From: JAJPKK01 sp963781195
Lineage (GTDB): Bacteria; Pseudomonadota; Alphaproteobacteria; Rhizobiales; Xanthobacteraceae
Direction: 5' to 3'
Length of the DNA: 64,000 bases
Assembly: GCA_963781195.1 (NCBI GenBank)
Contig: CAWAEZ010000012.1
Coordinates: forward strand, 372,001 to 436,000
Shown: positions 16,024 through 26,300 of the stretch, in pieces
How positions within the stretch are numbered: the stretch's first letter is position 1
How the letters are laid out: each line of letters opens with the position of its first letter
Translations under genes and position numbers: made by a program
The notes under the pieces: generated by a model
Told to the model about the DNA's origin: nothing
Seen by the model: only the letters and a program-made list of their open reading frames with translations
Database searches by the model: none

Positions 16024-16782
16024 ATGAAACGGCTTTTGTTCGCAGGCGTCGCCGTGCTGGCGCTCATGGGTGCCGATGCCGCGCGTGCCGCGGACCTGCC
16101 CCCTGGCGTCATCTACCCGGCGGCCACGCTGCCCTTCACCTTCACAGGCTTCTATGTCGGCGGCACCGTCGGCGGCGCGCTCGGCAGCTCCAAGTACCTG
16201 GAAACGCCGGGAACGGGCTTCGGCGCATCCGCTGCCAATGTTGCCGCCGTCGGAACGAGCTCGGCCGCCCCGCGCGGCGTCATCGGCGGCCTCGAAGCCG
16301 GCTACAATTGGCAGATCAACCACTTCGTTCTCGGCGTCGAGGGCGACTTCAGCGGCTGGGACCTGTCGGCGAATTCCGGGGTGACCGGCGCCGGGCTGCT
16401 CCCCGGTGCGACGTTCTCGTCCTCGGCGACGGTCAATTCGAACTGGCTGTTCACGCTGCGGCCGCGGCTGGGCTTCGCCAACGGCAACATGCTCACCTAC
16501 CTGACCGGCGGTCTGGCGGTCGCCAATTTCAAGTTCTCGGAATCGATCACCGGCACGACGGGACCGACGCTTGCCGGGTCGTTTTCGAACACCGAGGTCG
16601 GCTGGGTCGCCGGCGCGGGGGTCGAATACGGATTGTCGCAGAACTGGTTCATCAAGGCCGAATACCTCTACACCAGCTTCTCCAACCAGAACGCCGTTCA
16701 GACCGGGCCCGGCTTCACGGGAACCGCCACGGCCAATCTGAGCGCGTCGATCGTCCGCGCCGGGGTCGACTACCGCTTCTGA
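16024..16782 (+). CDS. Outer-membrane beta-barrel protein, Omp25/Omp31/RopB-like
   Basis: A 252-residue outer-membrane protein. Residues 1-23 are a signal peptide ending ARA-ADLPP. The FTGFYVGGTVGGALG opening, alternating hydrophobic strands, GAGVEYGLSQNWFIKAEYLY near the end and the terminal Phe (AGVDYRF) are typical of the small eight-stranded porin-like family of Hyphomicrobiales. Proteins of this type stabilise the envelope; any specific role is not visible here. It appears to be monocistronic. Confidence 0.92.
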   Translation: MKRLLFAGVAVLALMGADAARAADLPPGVIYPAATLPFTFTGFYVGGTVGGALGSSKYLETPGTGFGASAANVAAVGTSSAAPRGVIGGLEAGYNWQINHFVLGVEGDFSGWDLSANSGVTGAGLLPGATFSSSATVNSNWLFTLRPRLGFANGNMLTYLTGGLAVANFKFSESITGTTGPTLAGSFSNTEVGWVAGAGVEYGLSQNWFIKAEYLYTSFSNQNAVQTGPGFTGTATANLSASIVRAGVDYRF

Positions 16783-16804
16783 GCGGAGTTTCCCGAGGTG
16801 GCAG

Positions 16805-18031
16805 TCACGTCACCGCATTGGCGGAGTCGAGGCTGTCGCGCAATGCGGCGCGGCGCATGTAGCCCCGTGCCGCCGCCGGATCCTCGGCGGTGCGCCTGAG
16901 CTCGTCGAGATTTGCGGCACGGACCCGGGCATCGCGCTCTTCCATCAGCTTTTTGTTGGCGATCGTCTGCGCCTGGACGTAAGCGACAGCCGCGTGACGC
17001 CGCTGGCGCGAATAGAGATCGAGCAGGGTCTCGTCGGCCTCGCCCCGCACCACCTTGGCGAGCTTCTCGGCGAGATTGATCGCGTCGTGGATGCCGCCGT
17101 TCATGCCCATGCCGCCGATCGGATTGTTCACATGGGCGGAATCGCCGGCAAGGAGCAGCCGGCCCCGGCGGAAGGTCGCCGCCACCCGCTGGCTCACACC
17201 ATAGACGTTGACGTACTCGACGGGATAGCGGCCGGCCTTGGGGAAAAACCGCTGCAGCCGCGCCTCGACCCGATCGGGCGCCAGCGCATGCTCCTCGCTC
17301 TCCTCGGCAGGCAGCGGGACGATGACGCGCCACAGCCCTTCCGGGCGTTCGCCGTGGACCTTGAAGACGTTGCACCATTCCGTCGGGTCGGCGAAGTAGT
17401 TGCGGAGCGCGAGACGGGGATTGACGGTGGCAAAGTCGAACGGCGTCGCGACCTTGAGGAATTTCTCCGGGTAGGTGAAGCCCTCGAAGTCGATGTCGGC
17501 GAGCTTGCGCACGATGCTGCGGCCGCCGTCGCAGCCGATGACATAGGCCGCCTCCAGCCGCTCGGTCGCCCCGCCCGCGGCGATCTCGATCTCCACGTGG
17601 CTGCCGCGGTCCCGCAGATCCGTCACGGCGTGGGAGAACCGCACGTCGAAGTTGCCGGCATCGGCATAGGCCGCGGCGATCGACGCGGTGAGCTTGTACT
17701 GCTCGTATTGCAGCACGAAGGGGAAGCGAAATTCATCCTTCATGCGGTCGAGGTCGAACTCCGCCACCACGGAGCCGCTCACGCGGTCATGGAACCGGTA
17801 GGTCGCGGACTTCAAGCCGCGCGGAATGATGGCATCGGCGACGCCGAGATCATCGAGCAGGTCGAGCGTCGAGGGGTGGAGCGAGGCGGCGCGCTGATCG
17901 GTGAGCGGGGCCGGTTCCTGCTCCAGCACGGTGACCGGCACGCCGCGGCGGTTGAGCGCGAGTGCGCACACCATGCCCACCGGCCCGGCGCCGACAATGA
18001 CGACCCGCTCCCGCCCCTCAATCCCAGTCAT
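16805..18031 (-). CDS. FAD-dependent aromatic hydroxylase-type monooxygenase
   Basis: A 408-residue flavoprotein of the UbiH/MhpA/PheA family (FAD_binding_3). VVIVGAGPVGMVCALAL is the dinucleotide-binding fold, YVIGCDGGRSIVRK the DG motif, and RLLLAGDSAHVNNPIGGMG the GD motif that binds FAD ribityl and pyrophosphate. The family hydroxylates phenols and related rings with NAD(P)H and oxygen. It lacks the C-terminal thioredoxin-like domain of MhpA and PheA. The natural substrate is not clear, and no aromatic-degradation genes adjoin it. Confidence 0.9.
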   Translation of the reverse strand: MTGIEGRERVVIVGAGPVGMVCALALNRRGVPVTVLEQEPAPLTDQRAASLHPSTLDLLDDLGVADAIIPRGLKSATYRFHDRVSGSVVAEFDLDRMKDEFRFPFVLQYEQYKLTASIAAAYADAGNFDVRFSHAVTDLRDRGSHVEIEIAAGGATERLEAAYVIGCDGGRSIVRKLADIDFEGFTYPEKFLKVATPFDFATVNPRLALRNYFADPTEWCNVFKVHGERPEGLWRVIVPLPAEESEEHALAPDRVEARLQRFFPKAGRYPVEYVNVYGVSQRVAATFRRGRLLLAGDSAHVNNPIGGMGMNGGIHDAINLAEKLAKVVRGEADETLLDLYSRQRRHAAVAYVQAQTIANKKLMEERDARVRAANLDELRRTAEDPAAARGYMRRAALRDSLDSANAVT

Positions 18032-18165
18032 GTCCGTGAGTGCCTCTCCGCGAGCGTGATCGATGTGTCGCGAACTTTTCGGCCAGGAGGCCGCAGGAAA
18101 TCAAGGATTTTCGCGTGTCGCGCGTTTCCAGCCGTTCGCAAGGCCCGCGGGGCGCCTGGCCGTGA

Positions 18166-19473
18166 TCACGGAGCCCGTTCCGGGCCCTTGTTCTGCGCCT
18201 GCAAGGCGAACGCCACCGCGGCAAAGAAGTCGTTGTCGTTGAGCCCGACATTGCCGATCGGCTTTTGCAGCGCCCCCCACACCACGATCACGAGGTTTTC
18301 CCGCGGATTGACGTAGATGTGCTGGCCGAAGATGCCGCGCGCCTCGAAGGCGCCCTCGTTGATCGTGCCCGCCGCGTTGGGAACCGGCCACAGCATGTAG
18401 CCGTAGTCGACGGTGGTCGCGCCGATGCGCTTCGGGCTTCCCGCTTCGCGCACCCAGTCGTCGGGCAGGATCTGGGCGCCGCCGGCCTTGCCGCCACCCA
18501 GCAGGAACATGCCGAGGCGCCCGTAATCGCGCAGCGTGGCGGAGAGGCCGCTGCCGCCGATCTCCAGGCCGTCCGGCGAGTCGAGCCACCAGGTGGCATC
18601 GGCCTCCATGCCGAACTTCGCCCAGATCCGCTCCGAAAAGTACTGCGCCAGCGGCTTGCCGACGGCCGCGCGCACCAGCGCACAAACCACCTGGGTCTCG
18701 CCGGTGCTGTAGTTCCAGAGGGTGCCCGGCTCCGCCGCCCGCGGCAACGCGGCCATCAGGTCCAGGAGGGCGCCCGGCTTCTGGCTCATCTGGACCTCGA
18801 GCATGCGCCGGCGGTCCGAGGCCGGATCGGCGTAGCTCTCGTCCCACTTCACGCCTGACGCCATCTGCAGGAGGTTGCGGATGCTGACGCCGTCATAGGC
18901 GCTGCCTTTGAGTTGCGGCAGATAATCGGTCACCGGATCGTCGATGGTGCGGATGTGGCCGTCCTTGATGGCGGCGCCGACAAGGCTCGCGGTGAACGAC
19001 TTGATGACCGACATCGACGTCCAGCGCGTCTTCTCCGTATTGCCCCCGGCATAGCGTTCAAGCGCGATCCGGCCGTCCTTGATCACCAACAGGCCGGTGA
19101 CCCGATTCCACGCCATGTAGTCTTGCAGGTCGTAAGTGTTGCCGGCGACCACGAACCGCACTTCGTGCAGCGGCCGGCCCGGCGGAAGCGGGTACACCTT
19201 GCTGCCACGGGCGACCGTGCGGGTGGGAAACAATCGATCGGCATTGCGGAAGGTGTTGACCTCGACGTTCGGGGCGAGGGCGCCATCGTAGATCTGCTGC
19301 GCCGTCCCGATCGGTTCGCCGGCGTGAGGATTGCCCGACTGGGCGCCGGCCGCGCAACCGTGTTCCACGAACAGGGACGTCACAATCGCGAACAGCGTAA
19401 GCGCGCGCAGCGACGCCGCCGCAGCGGTGCTCAGGACGAGGTTGGGCGTGACCGGCCGGTACAGAAATTTCAC
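18166..19473 (-). CDS. Exported serine hydrolase, beta-lactamase/6-aminohexanoate-dimer-hydrolase family
   Basis: A 435-residue class C-like serine hydrolase. The nucleophile motif SVIK lies in WTSMSVIKSFTASLVG, and the second motif is NYSTGETQ, as in NylB/EstB-type enzymes rather than true beta-lactamases. The N-terminus has a hydrophobic stretch and a Cys (VEHGCAAG), which suggests a lipoprotein or exported form. GTG 19473 has AGGAGAG at good spacing; a TTG-initiated longer frame is less likely. The substrate is unknown: esters, amides or D-peptides are all possible. Confidence 0.88.
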   Translation of the reverse strand: MKFLYRPVTPNLVLSTAAAASLRALTLFAIVTSLFVEHGCAAGAQSGNPHAGEPIGTAQQIYDGALAPNVEVNTFRNADRLFPTRTVARGSKVYPLPPGRPLHEVRFVVAGNTYDLQDYMAWNRVTGLLVIKDGRIALERYAGGNTEKTRWTSMSVIKSFTASLVGAAIKDGHIRTIDDPVTDYLPQLKGSAYDGVSIRNLLQMASGVKWDESYADPASDRRRMLEVQMSQKPGALLDLMAALPRAAEPGTLWNYSTGETQVVCALVRAAVGKPLAQYFSERIWAKFGMEADATWWLDSPDGLEIGGSGLSATLRDYGRLGMFLLGGGKAGGAQILPDDWVREAGSPKRIGATTVDYGYMLWPVPNAAGTINEGAFEARGIFGQHIYVNPRENLVIVVWGALQKPIGNVGLNDNDFFAAVAFALQAQNKGPERAP

Positions 19474-19879
19474 GTCGACGCTCTCCTGGCGCGCGAAACG
19501 CGCATCGGAGCGGGCGTCGCTCGAGGCGATCGATTCACATGGGAATCGCGGGCGCGAACTCGATCCGATTTTACGGGCCTTCGCCGCCGGAGGCAAATCT
19601 CCGCGGGTCCAAGCTCTGGCGTCCCAGAAGGCCTTGGAACCGCACGCTGTCAGGCTCCGCCACCAGCCGTGGCGTCTTCGTCACTTGCGTCCCGGCCGTG
19701 CCGTTTCGCCGGAATTTTCGAAAAACAACCCCATGCAAAGGAGCCTGAAGCCGCGTCGAGCCCAGATCTTGCCCCGGCCCGCAGTCGAATCCGGAAAATA
19801 GCACCTCCGCCGCGCGGATGTCCTTCGCTCGCGGCGTCGCCGGCGGGTCACGTGGAGGGAGCGCGGGGACGCCCCTCGC
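19474..19879. other. Gene-free interval of about 400 bases
   Basis: Upstream of the serine hydrolase and downstream of the protease-like gene. Short frames exist on both strands, but none has a supported start, codon pattern or recognisable product. No terminator or repeat was recognised. Confidence 0.5.
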
Positions 19880-20932
19880 CTAGAACGTGCTCTTGAGCTT
19901 GAGATTGTCGAGGCGATTGATCGACGGCACGTCGAAGTGCCGGGGCTGGTGATCCTGGAGCACGTCGAGCGAGATGCTGGTCCCTGCCGCTCCCTGGGCC
20001 CAGATCTTGCGGTAGAGGTCCGGCAGATCTTTCGGCCTCTCGCCCTTGACGCCGACGATGACGTCGCCGCGCCGCAGGCCGGCCTTCTCGGCCGGGGTCC
20101 CGGGCGAAACCCGGCTCACCACCAGACGCCCGTCCACGTTGTCGGTGTTCAGGCCGAGCCACGGATGGGCCGGCTGCAGCGGATGGCCTTCGGCAATGAG
20201 GTCGGCGAGGATCGGCGGCAGGCGGTCGATCGGCACGAACATGTTGCCGCGCACCCGGTCGCCCCGCCCCGTGGCGTCGTTCACGATCAGCGAGCCGACG
20301 CCGACGAGCTTGCCCTCGTGGGTGATCAGCGCCGCGCCGCTCCATGCGGAATGCGGCGGCGCCGTGAAGATCGCCTCGTCGAGCAGGTACTCCCAGCTGC
20401 CGGCGAATTCGCGCTTCGCCACCACGCGGGCGGCGATCGCGCCGGACTGTCCGCCGTAAGCGGCGACCAGTACGGGATCGTCGGTCTTCACCTCGGCGAC
20501 GCTGCCCATTTTCAAGGGGCGCACCTTGAGGGGCGTGATCGCCTGCAGCAGGCCGAAGCCGGTCTCGTTGTCGTAGCCCACCACCGTGGCCGCGACGGTG
20601 TGGCCGGAATTGGTGGTGACTTCGGCGGCATGGGCCTCGACCATGAGGTAGCCGATGGTGAGGACGAGCCCGGCGTCGTCGAGGACGATCCCGGTGCCCT
20701 CGCGCTCGCGGCCGAGGTTCTCCCGCGTGGTGCCGTCGGGGTTGATGAAAGTCTTGATGCGAACGACGCCGGACAGCAACTCGTCGAGCGAGAGGGACTC
20801 GGCCTGGGCCGGAGCACCGAGCGCCAGGGCTGCCGCCATCACGGTCGCCGCCATCACGGTCGCCGCGATTACGGTCGCCGCGATTACGGCCTTTCCGGCC
20901 CGCGCAACCGCCCTCAGGCGTGCGACCCGCAT
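19880..20932 (-). CDS. Exported DegP/HtrA-like protein with PDZ domain, probably protease-dead
   Basis: A 350-residue exported protein: signal peptide, trypsin-like fold of the S1C type, then one PDZ domain (LVVSRVSPGTPAEKAGLRRGDVIVGVKGE). At the HtrA catalytic positions the histidine site (normally TNxHVV) reads LTIGYLMVEA, the aspartate site (TDLALL) reads TGFGLLQA, and the serine region GNSGGP reads AWSGAAL. His and Asp are therefore missing, and it probably binds rather than cuts. ATG 20932 follows AGGAGG at ideal spacing. The signal peptide holds a four-fold repeat. Confidence 0.85.
   Translation of the reverse strand: MRVARLRAVARAGKAVIAATVIAATVMAATVMAAALALGAPAQAESLSLDELLSGVVRIKTFINPDGTTRENLGREREGTGIVLDDAGLVLTIGYLMVEAHAAEVTTNSGHTVAATVVGYDNETGFGLLQAITPLKVRPLKMGSVAEVKTDDPVLVAAYGGQSGAIAARVVAKREFAGSWEYLLDEAIFTAPPHSAWSGAALITHEGKLVGVGSLIVNDATGRGDRVRGNMFVPIDRLPPILADLIAEGHPLQPAHPWLGLNTDNVDGRLVVSRVSPGTPAEKAGLRRGDVIVGVKGERPKDLPDLYRKIWAQGAAGTSISLDVLQDHQPRHFDVPSINRLDNLKLKSTF
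20831..20890. repeat. Four 15-base tandem units inside a signal peptide
   Basis: Units of the form (T/C)GCCG(C/C)(C/G)AT(C/T)ACGG(T/C) repeat four times and encode alternating VIAAT/VMAAT blocks in the hydrophobic core of the HtrA-like protein's signal peptide. The first two and last two units pair by sequence, as expected from stepwise duplication. Length change here would lengthen or shorten the signal core in five-residue steps. Confidence 0.85.
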
Positions 20933-21116
20933 TCCCGCCTCCTTCGCAAAGAGACACCGGCGCTGAAGCATAACCGCAATTCGCGAAACAGTCACGATCG
21001 CGTCAAGAACGCGACATGGATGTCCACGGTCAGCACGGGGGCGCGGGTTTGTAGCGAGGCAATTCCGGAGTGCCGGGGTTTCCGTCCCGCCGCGAAGGCG
21101 GGCCGACCTGCGCGGC

Positions 21117-21885
21117 TTACTTTCCGTTCTTCTTTTCCCGCAGATGCGGGAAAAGTTCGGTCAGCAGCGAGCCGGGATAATAGGTCGGCCTGAATGCCGG
21201 GTGCGCGCGGATGGCGTCGTACCAGCGCCCGATCGCCGGCCGGTCCGCCCACATGTGGGCGAGGCCGAGATCGTCCATCCGCACCAGCGCGGGCATCACC
21301 GAGACATCGGCAAGGGTCGGCCGCTTGCCCTGCAGGAACGGGCCGCCGCTCTGGGCGATGGCGGCATCCATCCGTTCATAGGTGCGCTCCATGCGGTCGA
21401 GCGAAGACTTCATCTCCAACTCGGGAAAGCCCTGCCGGCCCATGCGCAGCATGAACTCCTTGCGCAGCGGCTTCGAATTCGGCGAAGGCGATGAACTCCG
21501 CTTCGCTCATCTTGGCGAAGCGCGGCAGGAAGGCGAGGTTGAAGGTCGGAATTCGCACCGCCGCGGCCGGCATCTCGTCGATGAAGCGCATCAGCGAGCG
21601 CATGCGGGCGCGCTCGACGGGATCGTCCGGCGTGAAGTTTTCGCCGTCGGGGGCGACTTCATCGAGATACTCGATGATGACCGAGGAATCGATCACCACC
21701 TCGCCGTCGTCGACCAGGGTCGGCACCACGCCGTTGGGATTGAGGGCGAGATAATCCGGCTTGAGCTGGTCGCCGGCGAGGAGATCGAGCTTCTTCTCCT
21801 CGAACGCAAGACCCTTGGCGTTGAGCACGAAGCGGACCCGCTGGCTGCAGGTCGACTGCGAGGCATTGTACAGCGTGAGGGCCAT
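21117..21885 (-). pseudogene. Glutathione S-transferase family gene with a frameshift
   Basis: The N-terminal thioredoxin-like domain is intact (LYNASQSTCSQRVRFVLNAKG, then NPNGVVPTLVDDG and DSSVIIEYLDE). The helical C-terminal domain begins with FIAFAE and continues in another frame from RKEFMLRMGRQG to the end at HLREKKNGK. One extra A at 21476-21477 (plus strand) accounts for the shift; repaired, the protein is about 255 residues. It may be a young pseudogene or a sequencing error. The adjacent aminotransferase gene ends 18 bases before its start codon on the same strand's upstream side. Confidence 0.82.
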
Positions 21886-21903
21886 CGGCTGCGGTCCTCC
21901 GGG

Positions 21904-23112
21904 TTATTCCGCCGCCGCGCGCTGCGCGCCGCCGTGGACGGAGGCGATGTAGTCCATCGCCGCCTGCACGCCGCCCTTCTTGATCGGCACGCCGGACAGC
22001 GAGAGCGCCATCTCGGTGCCGGCCAGCGCGCCGAGAATGGTGAGGTCGTTGGTGTCGCCGAGATGGCCGATGCGGAAGTAGCGGCCGGCGAATTTGCCGA
22101 AGCTCATGCCGTAGGAAATATCGAAGTGTTCGAGCGCGAGGCCGCGGACCTTGTCGGCGTCATGGCCCTCGGGCAGCACCACGGCGGTGATGGTGGGCGA
22201 ATAGTACTTCGGATCCCGGCACAGGATCTCGAGGCCCCAGGCCTGCACCGCGCGTCGCGTCGCCTCCGCGAGACGGTCGTGGCGCGCGAAGACGTTCTCG
22301 AGGCCCTCCTCGTGGAGCATGTCGATCCCGACCACGAGGCCCTGCAGCATGTTGGTGGCCGGCGTGTAGGGAAAATACCCGTTCTTGTTCGCGTTCAGCA
22401 TGTCTTCCCACGACCAGAACGACTTCGGCAGCTTCGAGGTCTTGGACGCCGCGATGGCCTTGTCGCTCAGCGCGTTGAACGACATGCCGGGCGGCAGCAT
22501 CAGGCCCTTCTGGGCACCGCCGATCGACACGTCGACACCCCATTCGTCATGGCGGTAGTCGGTGGAGGCGAGCGAGGAGATGGTGTCGACCATGAGCAAG
22601 GCGGGATGGCCGCTGCGGGTGATCGCCTGGCGGATCTCCGCGATCGGGGACACGCAGCCGGTCGCGGTCTCGTTGTGGAGCACGCACACCGCCTTGATCT
22701 CGTGCGCCTTGTCCTCGCGCAGCTTCGCCTCGATCACGGCGGGGTCGGCGCCGGTGCGCCAGTCGGTCGCAATGAATTCCGGCTTGAGGCCGAGCTTGGT
22801 CGCCATGTTCTTCCACAAGGTGGCGAACTGGCCGGTCTCGACCATCAGCACGCGGTCCCCGGCGGAGAGCGTGTTGACCAGGGCAGCTTCCCACGCGCCG
22901 GTTCCGGTGGCGGTATAGATGATCACCGGATTGGTGGTCTTGAAGATGGTCTTGATGCCCTCAAGGGCGCGCTTGGCAAGCTTGGAGAATTCCGGTCCCC
23001 GATGGTCGATGATCGGCGTGTCCATGGCGCGCATGACCCGATCCGGAAGCGGCGTCGGCCCCGGAATCTGCAGGAAGTGACGACCGGGATTGCGCGAGGA
23101 ATTCTTGGGCAT
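21904..23112 (-). CDS. Serine-glyoxylate (alanine-glyoxylate) aminotransferase
   Basis: PLP enzyme of class V, 402 residues, which transfers the amino group of serine or alanine to glyoxylate; in methylotroph-type serine cycles it is SgaA. The PLP lysine is Lys202 in GGAQKGLMLPPG; IPGPTPLPDRV at the N-terminus and ATGTGAWEAALVNT are family marks. It is cytoplasmic. It sits upstream of the GST gene and is divergent from the GlcD/GlcF-type oxidase, a possible glycolate/glyoxylate link. Confidence 0.93.
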   Translation of the reverse strand: MPKNSSRNPGRHFLQIPGPTPLPDRVMRAMDTPIIDHRGPEFSKLAKRALEGIKTIFKTTNPVIIYTATGTGAWEAALVNTLSAGDRVLMVETGQFATLWKNMATKLGLKPEFIATDWRTGADPAVIEAKLREDKAHEIKAVCVLHNETATGCVSPIAEIRQAITRSGHPALLMVDTISSLASTDYRHDEWGVDVSIGGAQKGLMLPPGMSFNALSDKAIAASKTSKLPKSFWSWEDMLNANKNGYFPYTPATNMLQGLVVGIDMLHEEGLENVFARHDRLAEATRRAVQAWGLEILCRDPKYYSPTITAVVLPEGHDADKVRGLALEHFDISYGMSFGKFAGRYFRIGHLGDTNDLTILGALAGTEMALSLSGVPIKKGGVQAAMDYIASVHGGAQRAAAE

Positions 23113-23230
23113 GGCTATTCTTCAACCTCTGGAAAGATAGAACAGACAAAAGGTGCGTCCACCGCCGTAACCGGCCCTGAGCACCAAACGTGGCGTCATG
23201 AAGGACGAATGCAAGGGCCAGTCAAGTCCG

Positions 23231-23269
23231 GCCGGACGCTCGCGGCGCCGCGGGGCGTCCGGCGATTTT
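23231..23269 (+). terminator. Hairpin with short T-run in the divergent leader region
   Basis: GCCGGACGC pairs with GCGTCCGGC across a 15-base loop, followed by GATTTTG. It lies about 100 bases before the flavo-iron-sulfur gene, so it would sit in that gene's leader and could attenuate it. The loop is long and the T-run is short. Confidence 0.3.
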
Positions 23270-23364
23270 GCCTCCGGCCGCGCTCTCACCTATGAAGTAC
23301 ATCGGGTTTTCCGGCGGCAGCAAACCGCGTTGTTGCGAAAATGCAGGGATGGAGAGCGAAGACC

Positions 23365-26300
23365 ATGACCGCGACGCTGGTCCCGGGGCTCGAGAGGCGG
23401 CTCAAGGCCGAGCTGTCCGGAGACGTCCGGTTCGACCGCTTCACCCGCGGGCGCTATGCCACCGACGCCTCGCATTACCAGATGATGCCGCTCGGCGTCG
23501 TGGCGCCGCGCTCGATGGCCGAGGCGGAGCGCGCCATCGCCATCGCCCGGGCCGAGAAAGTCACCGTGCTGGCGCGGGGCGGCGGGACGTCGCAGAGCGG
23601 CCAGACCGTCAATCATTCGCTGGTGATCGACTGCTCGAAGTACCTCAACCGTGTCCTCGACCTCGATGTGGCCGGCCGCCGCTGCGTGGTCGAACCGGGT
23701 ATCGTGCTCGACGATCTCAACCGCCAGCTCAAGCGTCACGGATTGTGGTTTCCGGTCGACATCTCGACGGCCTCCCGCGCCACCATCGGCGGCATGGCCG
23801 GCAATAATTCCTGCGGGGCGCGGTCGCTGCGCTACGGCGTCACCCGCGACAACGTCGTGTCGATCGATGCCTTCCTGGCCGACGGCACGCTCGGGCATTT
23901 CGGCCCGGTCGGCGCCGCCTTGCGGCATCCCGCGCCCGCCGCGACGCTGCGGCCGCTCGCCGAGGATCTCCTCGCCATCGGCCTGCGCGAGGCCGACGAG
24001 ATCGCGGCGCGGTTTCCCAAGGTGCAGCGCCGGGTCGGCGGCTACAATCTCGATGCGCTGGCGCCCAATGCGCCGGCCCACAATCTCGCCCACATCCTGG
24101 TCGGCTCCGAAGGCACGCTCGGCTTCTCCACCCGGATTGAGCTCAAGCTGTGGCCGCTGCTCGGCCGGCGCGCGGTCGGCGCCTGCCACTTCGCCCGCTT
24201 CTACGACGCGATGGCGGCAGCCCAGCATATCGTCAAGCTCAAGCCCATCGCGGTGGAGCTGGTCGATCGCACCATGATCGAGCTCGCGCGCGGCATCGAC
24301 ATGTTCCGGCCGACCGTCGATGCCTTCGTGCGGGGAACGCCCGACGCGGTGCTGCTGGTCGAGTTCGCCGAGGACGACTGGGACGAGAACCTGAGCCGGC
24401 TGCGCCAGCTCGGCGCCTTGATGGGCGACCTCGGTTTCGACTGGAGTCATTCCGGGCCCAAATGGGGCGGCGTCGCCGAGGTGCTCGATCCCAAGCTGCA
24501 GGCCGCGATCACCGAGGTCCGTACCGCCGGCCTCAACATCATGATGTCCATGAAGGAGGAGGGAAAGCCGGTCTCATTCGTCGAGGATTGCGCGGTGCCG
24601 CTGGAGCATCTGGCGGAATACACCTCGCGGCTCACCGAGGTGTTCGAGCGGAACGGCACCCGCGGCACCTGGTACGCCCATGCCTCGGTCGGCTGCCTGC
24701 ATGTGCGCCCGGTGCTCAACCTGCGCCTCGACAAGGACAAGGCGGCCATGCGGGCGATCGCCGAAGAGGCGTTCGCCATGGTGCGCGAATACAAGGGCTC
24801 GCATTCCGGCGAGCATGGCGACGGCCTGGTGCGGTCGGAGTTTCACAAACCGATGTTCGGCGAACGGCTGGTGCGCGCCTTCGAGGAGGTCAAGGACCGC
24901 TTCGATCCCGGCGGGCTGTTCAACCCCGGCAAGATCGTGCGGGCGCCGAAGTTCGATGACCGCGAAAACTTCCGCTACGGCCCCGGCTATCACGGCGAGC
25001 CGATGACGGCGGCGCTCGACTGGTCGGCCTATCCGGGCGTCGGCGGCGGATTCCAGGGCGCGGTCGAGATGTGCAACAACAACGGCGCCTGCCGCGCGCT
25101 TGCCGGCGGCGTGATGTGCCCGTCCTACCGCGCGACGCGCGACGAGAAGGATGTCACGCGCGGGCGCGCCAACACGCTGCGCCTCGCGGTCAGCGGACAG
25201 CTCGGCCCCGACGCGCTCGCGTCCGACGACATGGCCGAGACCATGAAGCTGTGCGTCTCCTGCAAGGCGTGCCGGCGCGAATGCCCGACCGGCGTCGACA
25301 TGGCGCGCATGAAGATCGAGGTGCAGGCCGCGCGGGCGGCGGCCCACGGGCTGTCGTTGCACAGCCGCGTGGTCGGCTGGCTGCCGCGCTACGCGCCGAT
25401 CGCGGCGCGGCTTCCCTGGCTGTTCAATTTGCGCGACCTCGTCCCCGGCGCGGCCGCGCTGTCGGAGGCGGTGGCCGGCTTTTCGGCACGGCGCAGCCTG
25501 CCGCGGTGGCGCCGCGATTGGTTCCGGGACACGGAGGCCGCACCCGGCGAGGCCGTCCCGCTCTCCCGCTTGCGGGGGAGGGCCGGGGAGGGGGATGCGG
25601 AGGTTGAGAGGGGCACGGCGGCCGCCGCAACGACCGCCCCCGCCGCCGGCCCCGAAGTCGTCCTGTTCGCCGACACTTTCAACCGCTATTTCGAGCCGGA
25701 GAATTTGCGCGCCGCGGTCGCGGTGCTGAACGCCGGCGGGTACCGGGTCGAGGTGGCGACGCCGACCGACGGCACCGCGCGGCCGCTGTGCTGCGGCCGG
25801 ACCTTCCTCGCCGTCGGCCGCGTCGACGAAGCGCGCCGCGAGGCGGAGCGGAGCCTCGCCGCGCTCGCGCCCCTCGCGGCACGCGGCGTGCCCATCGTCG
25901 GCCTGGAGCCGAGCTGCCTGTTCTCGTTCCGCGACGAAATTCCGGCGATCGTCAAGGACGGCCGTGCCGCCGCCGTCGCCGCCCGCGCCGTCCTGTTCGA
26001 GGAATTCCTCGCCGCGGAGGCGCGGGCGGGACGGCTTGCGCTGCCGCTGGCGCCGCTCTCCACGCGGGCGGTCCTCCACGGCCACTGTCACCAGAAATCG
26101 TTCGACGCCATGGGCGCCGTCGAGACCGCGCTCAGGCTCGTCCCCGATCTCACGGTGGAGACGATCGAGTCGAGCTGCTGCGGGATGGCCGGCAGCTTCG
26201 GCTATGATGCCGCGACCGTGGACGTCTCGCTTGCCATGGGCGAGCTCTCTCTGCTGCCGGCGGTGCGCAACGCGCCGGCCGATGCGTTGATCGTCGCCGA

